This document shows positions 1-8,239 of a stretch of DNA of 53,103 nt, piece after piece; position 1 is the first letter of the stretch, and each line of letters starts with the position of its first letter. The notes under the pieces are model-generated. The model was not told the DNA's origin, did no database searches, and saw nothing but the letters and a program-made list of their open reading frames with translations. A program made the position numbers and the translations under genes. Source of the stretch: Flavobacterium sp. A45 (GTDB taxonomy: Bacteria > Bacteroidota > Bacteroidia > Flavobacteriales > Flavobacteriaceae). The stretch is taken from contig NZ_MUNX01000089.1 of NCBI RefSeq assembly GCF_002001005.1, positions 1 to 53,103 on the forward strand. The letters run 5' to 3'.

Positions 1-15
1 ATAAATATATGTCCT

Positions 16-58
16 ACAAAAAAAGTGCAACAATTCAAAAAATGAATTATTGCACTTA
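16..58 (-). terminator. Intrinsic terminator of the sulfatase operon
   Basis: An 8-bp stem (23-30 with 50-57) continues past one mismatch into a further 5 bp (32-36 with 44-48). On the minus strand it is followed by seven T residues (24 down to 18). It lies about 120 bp beyond the stop of the last gene of the leftmost minus-strand operon. A run of A/T on the other side means it could also work in the opposite direction. Confidence 0.75.
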
Positions 59-180
59 CAAAAAAAAATCAAGTATGACCCAAAAAACCAATTAATTCTG
101 TTCCGTATGACAAACAGAATTAATTTTACTGTACAACCTAAGGAATTGGTCATTCTCCTCAGCTAATTTAGACTCAATCA

Positions 181-1449
181 TTATTTACCAAATAAAACAA
201 AGGCAATGATTAAAGTAATAACAACATTGAAAGTCTGTGCTATTAAGAAAGCATAGAACGGTTTTTTACTGTTTGAATTGAATAAATCTTTAAAGTTTGT
301 TTCCAAACCAATACTTGTAAAAGCCAAGGCAAACCATATACTCTGAAGATTTTTCAGGCTGTCTTTTACAGCATCTCTAGTTTCTATTGAAACTAGAAAT
401 GAAAAAACCAATGAGGCAACTATAAAACCAATAACGAACTTTGGAAAACGTTCCCAGATAATCCTCAAAGTTGGCTTATCAACCTCAACATCCGATGAAG
501 TATTCTTAGTGTATGTCCAATAAAGGGATATTGCAAATGCCGCTATTCCTAAAAGCACATTCTGAGAAAATTTTACAATTGTGCTTATTTTTAAAGCAGT
601 TTCTCCTACCAGCGAACCAGATGCAACAACAGCTCCCGTAGTGTCTATACTGCCACCGAGCCAAGCGCCAGTTACTTCTTCTGAAAAGTTAAAATACTTT
701 GCAATCATTGGCATAAAAATCATCATGGGGATAGCTGTTATCAACACCATAGAGATTACATAGGAAAGTTTCTTTGAATCCCCCTTTATGGCGCCAGATG
801 TTGCGATTGCCGCCGAAACTCCACATATAGAAACCGAACTCGATATCATCATGGCGAGTTCATCATCCACTTTTAATTTTGTGCATAACCAAAATGCAAA
901 ATACCAAACCGACAAAACCACCAACAAAGCTTGTATCAATCCCAAAGAACCCGCTTTTAGAACATCCGAAAATATGATAGTGGTTCCTAACAATATTAGA
1001 CCAATTTTGACAAACAATTCAGTTGAAAGCGAAGATCGAAACCAACTTGGAAGCGCGAAAAAATTACTGATGAATAGACCAATAAAAAGACTAAAAATAA
1101 CGGCTTCCAGATTGTATGCTTTTACTTGTTCATTTCCTGCAATAATCAATGCTATAATGGTTAAAAAATATACGGCTGGAAATCCAATCAGGAAATTCTT
1201 AACCGATTTTCCAGTCAATAAAACACCAAAACTCCCTATAGACAGCAGATAAACAAACTGCTCTAAAACTATTTTCAAATTTCCGTAACCAAACACATCA
1301 ACAACAAGTTCGTCATATTTCACCCATTTAAAAACAGGCACCGGAAGAATAAAAACCGAAAGAGACAACCCAATAATCAGGAAACCTAAGATTACTACTG
1401 TCCAATCTTCGTGAATGGCAAATTGTTTTGTATTTGTATTTTCAGACAT
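181..1449 (-). CDS. YeiH/UPF0324-family putative sulfate (sulfite) exporter
   Basis: This 422-residue protein is very hydrophobic, with about ten predicted membrane segments, and belongs by pattern to the Cons_hypoth698 (YeiH) family. Two family-like stretches are visible: SSSVSICGVSAAIATSGAIK in the middle and GGSIDTTGAVVASGS further on. Family members are annotated as sulfate exporters, and some are linked to release of sulfite or sulfate from organosulfur breakdown. Transport direction and substrate are inferred here. It is the last gene of the operon, 33 bp after the FGE gene, and a terminator follows. Export of the sulfate released by the upstream sulfatase is the simplest role. The start at MSENTNTK is the only good ATG. 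Confidence 0.8.
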   Translation of the reverse strand: MSENTNTKQFAIHEDWTVVILGFLIIGLSLSVFILPVPVFKWVKYDELVVDVFGYGNLKIVLEQFVYLLSIGSFGVLLTGKSVKNFLIGFPAVYFLTIIALIIAGNEQVKAYNLEAVIFSLFIGLFISNFFALPSWFRSSLSTELFVKIGLILLGTTIIFSDVLKAGSLGLIQALLVVLSVWYFAFWLCTKLKVDDELAMMISSSVSICGVSAAIATSGAIKGDSKKLSYVISMVLITAIPMMIFMPMIAKYFNFSEEVTGAWLGGSIDTTGAVVASGSLVGETALKISTIVKFSQNVLLGIAAFAISLYWTYTKNTSSDVEVDKPTLRIIWERFPKFVIGFIVASLVFSFLVSIETRDAVKDSLKNLQSIWFALAFTSIGLETNFKDLFNSNSKKPFYAFLIAQTFNVVITLIIAFVLFGK

Positions 1450-1482
1450 TTTAAAAAAATTTTATTTAGATCTTGAACTATA

Positions 1483-2583
1483 TTATTTATCCTTCACGCA
1501 TCGAAATCCCAAGTGATTACAAGCACTTGTGGTTTCTCCTTTTCCTCGGCTTCCTGCCACATACCGAATGCAATATTGATCGCTGCATAAAAAAGAACCT
1601 CCGCGCTGTACGTGTTTTTCAACTCCGGGCTCTTCGGGATCATTACTGGTCGATGGCCCTTTTGGATTATAAACAGCACTATTTTTATAATAATCATCAC
1701 GGTATAAATCGCTGCACCATTCCCAAACATTCCCTTCCAAATCATAGATTCCAAAAGGATTTTTTGGAAAAGATTTCACTGGTGCGGCACCTGCAAAACC
1801 ATCTTCCACTGTATTCTCGTTAGGAAAAGTTCCCTGAAAAATATTGGCAACCCATTTTCCATTCGGTTTCAATTCCGTTCCCCAATAATATTTCGTTTGA
1901 GATCTCCCTGCTCTTGCGGCAAACTCCCATTCGGCTTCGGTTGGAAGTCGTTTCCCCGCCCATTCTGCATAAGCCTTCGCATCAACATAACTAATTTGAA
2001 CCACAGGATAATTATCCAAGCCAACGATACTGCTTTCAGGCCCTGTTGGATGTTGCCAGTTGGCTCCGGGCACATATTGCCACCATTGTTGCATATTCTC
2101 CAAAGAGACTTGACCTGCAGGAGGCGAAAACACAGCAGAACCCGGCACTAAATTTTCAAGTGGAACACCCGGATAATCATTTGGATTCAGAGGCCTTTCT
2201 GCTATTGTTACATAATTTGTTGCTCGTACAAAAGCGGCAAATTGAGCATTCGTTACTTCATGCTCGTCAATCCAATATCCTTTGACACTTACTTCATGAA
2301 TAGGCTTTGCATCGGGATAATCATTAGTTCCCATATTGAAATTCCCTGCCGCTACCCAAACCATACCATTGGTTGAAGTAGCAACAGCGTTCCCTTTGGA
2401 ATTATTACTAATGGACTGTAACAGCAATGCTTTTTTGGAAGTGTTTGCCTTGCAAAAAGTTTGACACTCTTTTGAGGCAACAACAGCAACAGCTTTACTC
2501 TCTTGCGCAAAAATTGAACTTAAACCAGACAAAACAAATCCAGTTATTAAACTATATATTTTCATATTTTTATTATTCATCAT
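1483..2583 (-). CDS. Formylglycine-generating enzyme (sulfatase-modifying factor), exported
   Basis: This SUMF1/FGE-family enzyme oxidises the sulfatase active-site cysteine to C-alpha-formylglycine using oxygen and copper. The C-terminal region has the catalytic Cys pair in the right spacing (RGGSFLCSDQYC), 34 and 29 residues from the end, and ends with GFRCV as in the family. This separates it from the many FGE-fold proteins that lack the cysteines, including GldK in this same window. The N-terminus is a signal peptide ending near SSIFAQ. The longer reading frame starts at a TTG (2634), so I chose the ATG at 2583; ATGs at 2580 and 2565 are equally possible. Its likely client is the CAPTR sulfatase two to three genes upstream in the same operon. 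Confidence 0.88.
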   Translation of the reverse strand: MMNNKNMKIYSLITGFVLSGLSSIFAQESKAVAVVASKECQTFCKANTSKKALLLQSISNNSKGNAVATSTNGMVWVAAGNFNMGTNDYPDAKPIHEVSVKGYWIDEHEVTNAQFAAFVRATNYVTIAERPLNPNDYPGVPLENLVPGSAVFSPPAGQVSLENMQQWWQYVPGANWQHPTGPESSIVGLDNYPVVQISYVDAKAYAEWAGKRLPTEAEWEFAARAGRSQTKYYWGTELKPNGKWVANIFQGTFPNENTVEDGFAGAAPVKSFPKNPFGIYDLEGNVWEWCSDLYRDDYYKNSAVYNPKGPSTSNDPEEPGVEKHVQRGGSFLCSDQYCIRYVAGSRGKGETTSACNHLGFRCVKDK

Positions 2584-2823
2584 CCGTCTCCCCGAAAGTG
2601 CAATGCAATTAAATTTAAGCCCAAACCTAACCAAAAACTTTCTCCGAATTTCTAACAGCCTCTCTATTATTTAAAGAAATCACATTTATTGCTCATCATG
2701 TAATTCACTTTGCCTCTTCGATATTGCTGTAATCTCCACTCGGTCAAAATAACCAAAAAAAAAGCTTAATTTAATTTCACTCTCTATCACTTTCGGGAGC
2801 AACTGATGATTTTTATCTTACTA

Positions 2824-3555
2824 TTATTGATTAACCAAAGCTAAGTCAACATCCTTTTTTAAATCTCCCAAACCTTCTTTTTTGAAAATGATTTTTCCAT
2901 TTTTATATAATATCAAAGTTGGAAAAACCTTTACCGTTTTTAAATCGGCTATTACTTGCGGACTTTCTTCCAAATCAATTTCGACAATTTTCAAATTAGC
3001 TCCATATTCTGTTCTGATAGTTTCCAAAACAGGTTTCACTTTTTTACAGGCACCACAATATTTCGAACCAATATCAACCAAAACGGTGTTGTTATCGGCA
3101 ATAATTTTATTGTATTCTATCAATGTCAATTTGCTTTTTAAATTGGTATAGAAAGGCTTTCCAGAACCTATCCAAGCAGCAATTCCCCCTTGTAAAACAT
3201 GCATCTCAGAAAAACCGTTTTTTAATAATTCTTTTGCCAATTGACCGCTTCTTCCAGCACCAATAGAATAAATGAACACTGGTTTAGATTTATCCAATGC
3301 AGTCACATATTTTGTATAATTCTCCGTTTCCAAATTAAAATTAACTGCACCATTAATATGATTCAGCGCAAACTCTTCAGTACCTCGCGCATCAATTAAC
3401 TGCGGATTTTTTTGCTCCTTAATTTTTGCAGAAAAGGAATCTATTTTTAAAGTAAATACATTTTTATTTTGGGAAAAACCAGCAATTGCAACTAAAAACA
3501 CAATTGCTGTTATTCCATTTTTAACTGATTTAAGACTGAACTGGTTCATATACAT
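2824..3555 (-). CDS. Exported rhodanese-thioredoxin fusion with a Cys-less rhodanese site
   Basis: An N-terminal hydrophobic signal (about residues 13-28, ending GFSQ) precedes a rhodanese-like domain (about 35-135) and a thioredoxin-like domain (about 140-243). The thioredoxin domain has the redox motif KYCGACK with Cys167 and Cys170, and the cis-proline region VFPTLILYKNG. In the rhodanese domain the active-site loop reads IYSIGAGRSG, so Ser97 occupies the position of the sulfur-carrying Cys and ordinary sulfurtransferase activity is unlikely. The start overlaps the 3' end of the hydroxylase gene by 26 bp, suggesting translational coupling. A role as periplasmic thiol reductant for the sulfatase/FGE pair is an inference from gene order. 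Confidence 0.8.
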   Translation of the reverse strand: MYMNQFSLKSVKNGITAIVFLVAIAGFSQNKNVFTLKIDSFSAKIKEQKNPQLIDARGTEEFALNHINGAVNFNLETENYTKYVTALDKSKPVFIYSIGAGRSGQLAKELLKNGFSEMHVLQGGIAAWIGSGKPFYTNLKSKLTLIEYNKIIADNNTVLVDIGSKYCGACKKVKPVLETIRTEYGANLKIVEIDLEESPQVIADLKTVKVFPTLILYKNGKIIFKKEGLGDLKKDVDLALVNQ

Positions 3556-4588
3556 CTGAATTTGTTAAGACAACATTTTTATTTTGAGAAATTGGCAAAG
3601 CAATAACGCCTTCCGCTAATGGGCTTCCCTCTTTTTTAGATTTGAATATTGGCCAAAGGAACTGTGCATACCATTCTTCCTGCTTGTACGATTTCGTTCC
3701 GTAGGACTTCGGGAATTTTCGAGTAATTAAACCCGTTCCAAAAATCACGTCCCATAGGAAAAACATATTTCCGAAATTTCCTTTAAAGTGACCAACACCA
3801 TCACCGCTTGTATCAGCATGATGTGCGTGATGTGTCGCCGGAGTAGAAATAAGTCGCTCTAAAACCCATGCAATTGGATGCAATATTCTGTATTTGTAAA
3901 ACGGTTTATCCCAAGCAATACTAGAGTGTGCTGCTAAAGTGATGGTGCTTTTTATAACCAAAACAAATAAAGCCGGAATTCCTAATCCTAAATAAGTCAA
4001 GGTTGCTGTCAAATAAATTTGAGAGAAAAACACGGTGTAAAGAAAGTTTTGTCTGGATGCCATCGCCATTCCCATATAAGGAGCTGAGTGATGCGTTCTG
4101 TGAAAACGCCACAAGAATGGTACTTGGTGGTGCAAACGGTGGTACCAATATTGCGTTAAATCATCAGCTATCGCAATTAAGAAAAAACCTCCCCAAAACG
4201 GAACCCATGAAAGTGTATTAGCCAAATTTGGAATTAAATAAGGTAAAGCCGTTAAGCTAAAAAAAGCAGTAACAGGAGGTAAAAGCAATTTTGGTGCTAA
4301 AAAACAAACAACATCGATTTTACGCTCACTTCCTGTCCAATGCTCATCGTATAAGCCTGCAGCAAATTCTACGATTCCTAAAACAATTGCGAATACAATA
4401 AATCCCCAACTTCTGATGTTGGTAAAAATGGGCTGTAGAAATTCTAAATAAGAGGGTAATGTAAGATGCGATTCTGTTACAATACCGTTATTCAGTTTAA
4501 AATAAAGGTAAATTGCCAATACTGGCAAACTATAAATAAAAAGACTAATCCCTAAGTCTCTTTTCAGTTTTGTTGTATCTAATGCCAT
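3530..4588 (-). CDS. Sterol desaturase / fatty acid hydroxylase family membrane di-iron enzyme
   Basis: This is an integral membrane protein of 352 residues with four or more hydrophobic segments. It has the three histidine clusters of the fatty acid hydroxylase superfamily: HRLHH (150-154), HRTHH (163-167) and HHAHH (253-257), plus a further His at about 221. These residues bind a di-iron centre that hydroxylates or desaturates lipids, sterols, carotenoids or alkyl glycerols. The substrate cannot be read from sequence. Its place between a sulfatase and an FGE gene suggests that the imported substrate has a hydrophobic part, or that the enzyme processes the desulfated product. The start codon lies 6 bp after the stop of the small membrane ORF upstream. 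Confidence 0.85.
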   Translation of the reverse strand: MALDTTKLKRDLGISLFIYSLPVLAIYLYFKLNNGIVTESHLTLPSYLEFLQPIFTNIRSWGFIVFAIVLGIVEFAAGLYDEHWTGSERKIDVVCFLAPKLLLPPVTAFFSLTALPYLIPNLANTLSWVPFWGGFFLIAIADDLTQYWYHRLHHQVPFLWRFHRTHHSAPYMGMAMASRQNFLYTVFFSQIYLTATLTYLGLGIPALFVLVIKSTITLAAHSSIAWDKPFYKYRILHPIAWVLERLISTPATHHAHHADTSGDGVGHFKGNFGNMFFLWDVIFGTGLITRKFPKSYGTKSYKQEEWYAQFLWPIFKSKKEGSPLAEGVIALPISQNKNVVLTNSDVYEPVQS

Positions 4589-4594
4589 GATTTC

Positions 4595-4714
4595 TTACTT
4601 TAAAATTTGATTTACTAATGTTAAACCTCCAGCCAAAATGACTAATGGCACTAAAAACACGATTATCCCAACGACAATCTTTTTTCCTATTAATTGAAAA
4701 TCTACTAGTTTCAT
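4595..4714 (-). CDS. Small single-pass membrane protein, 39 residues
   Basis: A short ORF begins ATG at 4714 and reads MKLVDFQLIGKKIVVGIIVF followed by a hydrophobic stretch ending VNQILK. One membrane helix is expected from about residue 12 to 33. It fills the gap between the sulfatase and the hydroxylase and ends 6 bp before the hydroxylase start, a spacing typical of a real operon gene. I do not recognise a family. It may be a small partner of the membrane hydroxylase, but this is inference. Confidence 0.5.
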   Translation of the reverse strand: MKLVDFQLIGKKIVVGIIVFLVPLVILAGGLTLVNQILK

Positions 4715-4782
4715 AATTTTTGATTTATAAGAATCAGGTCTTTTCTAATTAAACTAAAAAGACCTGAATTCCAAATTAAATA

Positions 4783-6729
4783 TTAATTGGTTGTTCCTGA
4801 TTGTGTTCCTTTATGAATCAATTCCTGAAGGTTTTGGTTTTTATCTCCTGTAGGGTTATGTATTCTTCTGGCAAATACGTCTTGCCAATCAATTAACGGA
4901 TAAAGGTTATTCTCTTTGGCTTGCTCATCAAACAATTTTTTAAGTTCCTCCAATTTTTCAGGATACTTTTTAGCCAAGTTAACACGCTCGTTAAAATCCT
5001 CATTCAAGTTGTACAATTCCCAAACATCAGTATCAAAATTGCTTGTTGTTGGTTTTTCATTTTTGCCCAACGAATTTTTTAAGGCAAAAGAATCCGGAAG
5101 ATGTGCCGCTGCAGCTTTCCAACCCTCTTTGTAAATGGCTCTGTTACCAAAAATATAATAGTATTGTACTTTGTGTAATGACTCGGCTTTAGCATCATTC
5201 AGCGAAGCATACAAAGAAGAACCCTGAATAATATCCTGTTTAATTTCCTTGATTTTTTCAGGCGCTTTTATTCCGGCAATTTCCAATGTAGTAGGAAGTA
5301 TGTCTGTTACATGGCTATATTGGTTTCTGATTCCTCCTTTTTCTTTAATCCCTTTTGGATAATGAATAATCAATGGATTACGAGTTCCTCCTTCTGAATG
5401 TGCATCTTGTTTCCAATTTTTGAAAGGGGCATTGGTGGCTTGTGCCCATCCCAAAGGGTAGTTCGTATTTAATCCTTTTGCAGTTCCAATTTCTCCAATG
5501 TTATTTAAATTATCCTGAAGGTTTTTTTCATCAGAAACCCCTTTAGCAAAAAGATTTTGACTAATTGTGCCTTGAATAGTACCTTCTTTACTTGCTCCAT
5601 TATCCCCAATTGCAACAAAAATCAAGGTGTTATCCAATTGATTGCTTTCTTTTAAATAATTTACCACTCTTCCAATTTCATGATCCGTATAGGTAAGGTA
5701 TCCAGCATACACTTCCATAAATCTGGCATATACTTTCTTTTGGTCTGGAGTCAATTTTTTCCAATCCGTAATTAGTGGATTGCGTTCCGGCAATACTGCA
5801 TTGGCAGGAATCACGCCCAATTTCTTTTGATTGGCTATTACTTTTTCACGGTAAACATCCCAGCCTTCGTCAAATTTTCCTTTATATTGATCACTCCATT
5901 CTTGGGCAACTTGATGTGGTGCATGAACGGCTCCTGGTGCATAGTATAAGAAGAATGGTTTTCCCGGTGCCGCTTTTTGTTGTTTGGTAATATAACTAAT
6001 GGCCTTATCGGTAATTTGATCAGTCAAATGTCTTCCGTCTGGTTTTACATGTGCCTGATCTTCTACCAAATCAGGATTGTATTGATCGGTTTGAGAGCCT
6101 AAAAAACCAAAGAAATGGTCAAATCCTTTGCCTGTTGGCCATCTATCAAACGGTCCTGCATCAGTTGCTTCTTCATCCGGTGTTACTCCATATTTACCAA
6201 CCGCAAAAGTGTTATAGCCATTCTCCCTTAAAATCTCGGCAATCGTTCCTTTATCCGATGGTATTCTTCCGTCCCAGCCTGGGAAACCTGCCGATAAAAT
6301 AGTATGTGAAAACCCGCTAACGTGAACTCTTCCTGAATTTCTTCCTGTCAATAACGCCGCACGTGTTGGAGCACAAATTGCCGTGGTGTGAAAATTCGTA
6401 TATCGAAGTCCATTATTTCCCAAGGCATCAAAAGTTGGTGTTTCTATTAAACCTCCAAAAGCACTGGAAGCACCAAATCCTACGTCATCCAGCAGAATCC
6501 AAACTACGTTAGGAGCACCTGCAGGTGCTTTTACCGGTTCTGGCCAATATTCTTTTGAATCCGCTAAAGTTTTACCTATAACTCCTTTGTAGTTGGTATC
6601 TGGTTTGTTTTGGGCAAAACCAAATTGTGTCACAAGTAAAGCTGTAAGCAAAAGTCCTTTCTTAGGACTTTTTATTTTTGGTGTAAGCGACAGTGAACTG
6701 TCAAAGTAATTGATCTTAAAATTTTTCAT
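4783..6729 (-). CDS. Cys-type arylsulfatase, exported
   Basis: This 648-residue alkaline phosphatase-fold sulfatase hydrolyses sulfate esters. The signature CAPTR (119-123) carries the Cys that must become formylglycine, followed by AALLTGR. The metal-binding start VVWILLDDVGFG supplies Asp81/Asp82, and GDNGASKEG and KQDAHSEGGTR are further family blocks. A signal-like hydrophobic segment at about residues 25-40 ends FGFAQ, so it is periplasmic or exported. The matching FGE is encoded downstream in the same operon. SusC and SusD upstream indicate that a sulfated glycan or other sulfate ester is imported first. The exact substrate is not predictable by eye; the full length resembles AtsA-like arylsulfatases. 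Confidence 0.92.
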   Translation of the reverse strand: MKNFKINYFDSSLSLTPKIKSPKKGLLLTALLVTQFGFAQNKPDTNYKGVIGKTLADSKEYWPEPVKAPAGAPNVVWILLDDVGFGASSAFGGLIETPTFDALGNNGLRYTNFHTTAICAPTRAALLTGRNSGRVHVSGFSHTILSAGFPGWDGRIPSDKGTIAEILRENGYNTFAVGKYGVTPDEEATDAGPFDRWPTGKGFDHFFGFLGSQTDQYNPDLVEDQAHVKPDGRHLTDQITDKAISYITKQQKAAPGKPFFLYYAPGAVHAPHQVAQEWSDQYKGKFDEGWDVYREKVIANQKKLGVIPANAVLPERNPLITDWKKLTPDQKKVYARFMEVYAGYLTYTDHEIGRVVNYLKESNQLDNTLIFVAIGDNGASKEGTIQGTISQNLFAKGVSDEKNLQDNLNNIGEIGTAKGLNTNYPLGWAQATNAPFKNWKQDAHSEGGTRNPLIIHYPKGIKEKGGIRNQYSHVTDILPTTLEIAGIKAPEKIKEIKQDIIQGSSLYASLNDAKAESLHKVQYYYIFGNRAIYKEGWKAAAAHLPDSFALKNSLGKNEKPTTSNFDTDVWELYNLNEDFNERVNLAKKYPEKLEELKKLFDEQAKENNLYPLIDWQDVFARRIHNPTGDKNQNLQELIHKGTQSGTTN

Positions 6730-6746
6730 AGTTATATAGTTTTTGA

Positions 6747-8219
6747 TTAGTAACCAGGATTTTGCGGTAATCCAACAGGATCTAAATTTCTCTCACTTTG
6801 CGGAATTGGGTACAAATTATTTCTTTCAGAAACAGAATTTTTGGCAGTTACCTTTTTCACTTCGGTAACCAAAGTTCCCCAACGCACTAAATCAAACCAT
6901 CTTTGCCCTTCCTGAACAAATTCTTTTTTACGCTCTTCACGAATGGCATCCCTTAATTGAGAAGCTGTAAGACCTATTAAATCCACAGTTGCATCCGGTG
7001 TCGTAATTGGCTTTCCAAAAGCTCTTCTTCTTACCTGATTCACAAGTTCATGAGCTTCTAGAGTTGCGCCTTCTTTTTCATTAATGGCTTCTGCAAGAGA
7101 TAATAAGATATCCGCATAACGGATTATTGGGAAATTAATAGCCACATTCCCTGGTGTAGCTAAATTTGTCAAGTCGAGATATTTGCCAAAAATTGGTTTT
7201 GGAAAAGTATACAGCGTTCCTGTAGCCGGATTCAATAATTGTTTTTTATAGCTTACATCTCTTCTGGTATCGCCTGCAGCATAAATATCATAAAACAAGG
7301 CTACATCCGAAATAATATCTGCGGGTTCAGTCGCAGTAAATCCGGTAAATGAAGTTGACGGAAAAGTACTTCCGCTCGAACCATTACCTGCTAGATTTGG
7401 CTCGAACTGAACAGAAAAAATGTGCTCTTTACCATTCTTTTTTGTTTTAGTAAATATGTCCTGAAAGTTTTCAAATAGCGCATATCCGTAGCCTCCATTT
7501 ATAACCTCTTTACTTTTTAGAATAGCATTTGACCAATCTTTTCTAGTTAAATATACTTTGGCCAAAATAGCTTTTGCCGCACCCGATGTAGCTCTTCCAG
7601 CTTCATTGGCAGGATAAGTAGCAGGCAGACTTTCTGCAGCTGTCAAATCCGAAATAATTTGTGCATAAACTTCTTCTACTATAGCTCTTTTTGACTTTAA
7701 ACTCTCTATATCAATAGAAGTTTGCTCATGCAAAACGATTGGAACACCTCCCCAAAGACGTACTGCTTGAAAATACAACAGCCCTCTGATGAATTTGGCT
7801 TCATTAATCAGTCTGGTTTTTATAATCTCTGAACCAGCAGCTCTGGGAATATTATCAATAGCTATATTTGCTCTGTTGATACCGTTATAGATTTGGCGCC
7901 AAGCTACCTGCACACGATCTGATGTTGCATCATGAGTCAAACTGCTCATAGCTCTTACCTGCGGATTCGTTGCAGATACTCCTGCTGCAGCATAATCAGA
8001 TCCCATGTCGGTCAAGAAATAAAGATTTCTTCCAAATAAACTCTGTTCACCTGGGTCAATATTCAAAGAGGCATACACTGCAGTTACACTAGCAACAGCA
8101 TCATCCTGCGATTTGAAGAAATTTTCTTCGGTTATAAAAGAGGTTGGCGTTACCTCCAAGTCCGTGCACGATACAAACAATCCTGCACTTAATATGAATG
8201 TTATTATTATCTTTTTCAT
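6747..8219 (-). CDS. SusD/RagB-family nutrient-binding outer-membrane lipoprotein
   Basis: A lipoprotein signal ends in LFVSC with the acylated Cys at residue 18. The mature part starts DLEVTPTSFITEENFFKS, typical of SusD proteins, and the chain ends in NPGY, also typical. The family forms a lid over the SusC channel and binds the ligand at the cell surface. The gene lies 20 bp after susC and 17 bp before the sulfatase, so it is clearly in the same operon. The internal TPR-like region with RFADIL-type sequence (IIRYADILLSLAEAIN) and the EERKKEF..EGQRWFDLVRWG block are well conserved. Confidence 0.94.
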   Translation of the reverse strand: MKKIIITFILSAGLFVSCTDLEVTPTSFITEENFFKSQDDAVASVTAVYASLNIDPGEQSLFGRNLYFLTDMGSDYAAAGVSATNPQVRAMSSLTHDATSDRVQVAWRQIYNGINRANIAIDNIPRAAGSEIIKTRLINEAKFIRGLLYFQAVRLWGGVPIVLHEQTSIDIESLKSKRAIVEEVYAQIISDLTAAESLPATYPANEAGRATSGAAKAILAKVYLTRKDWSNAILKSKEVINGGYGYALFENFQDIFTKTKKNGKEHIFSVQFEPNLAGNGSSGSTFPSTSFTGFTATEPADIISDVALFYDIYAAGDTRRDVSYKKQLLNPATGTLYTFPKPIFGKYLDLTNLATPGNVAINFPIIRYADILLSLAEAINEKEGATLEAHELVNQVRRRAFGKPITTPDATVDLIGLTASQLRDAIREERKKEFVQEGQRWFDLVRWGTLVTEVKKVTAKNSVSERNNLYPIPQSERNLDPVGLPQNPGY

Positions 8220-8239
8220 TGTTAAATATTTTATTATAC

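Noticed and set aside
788..1252. 154-codon plus-strand frame opposite the YeiH-family gene
   Set aside because: The minus-strand protein is a recognised membrane family with intact motifs; the plus-strand product has no recognisable features and no promoter or leader.
1473..1823. 116-codon plus-strand frame opposite the FGE C-terminus
   Set aside because: It overlaps the catalytic part of the FGE gene, and its product shows no family features.
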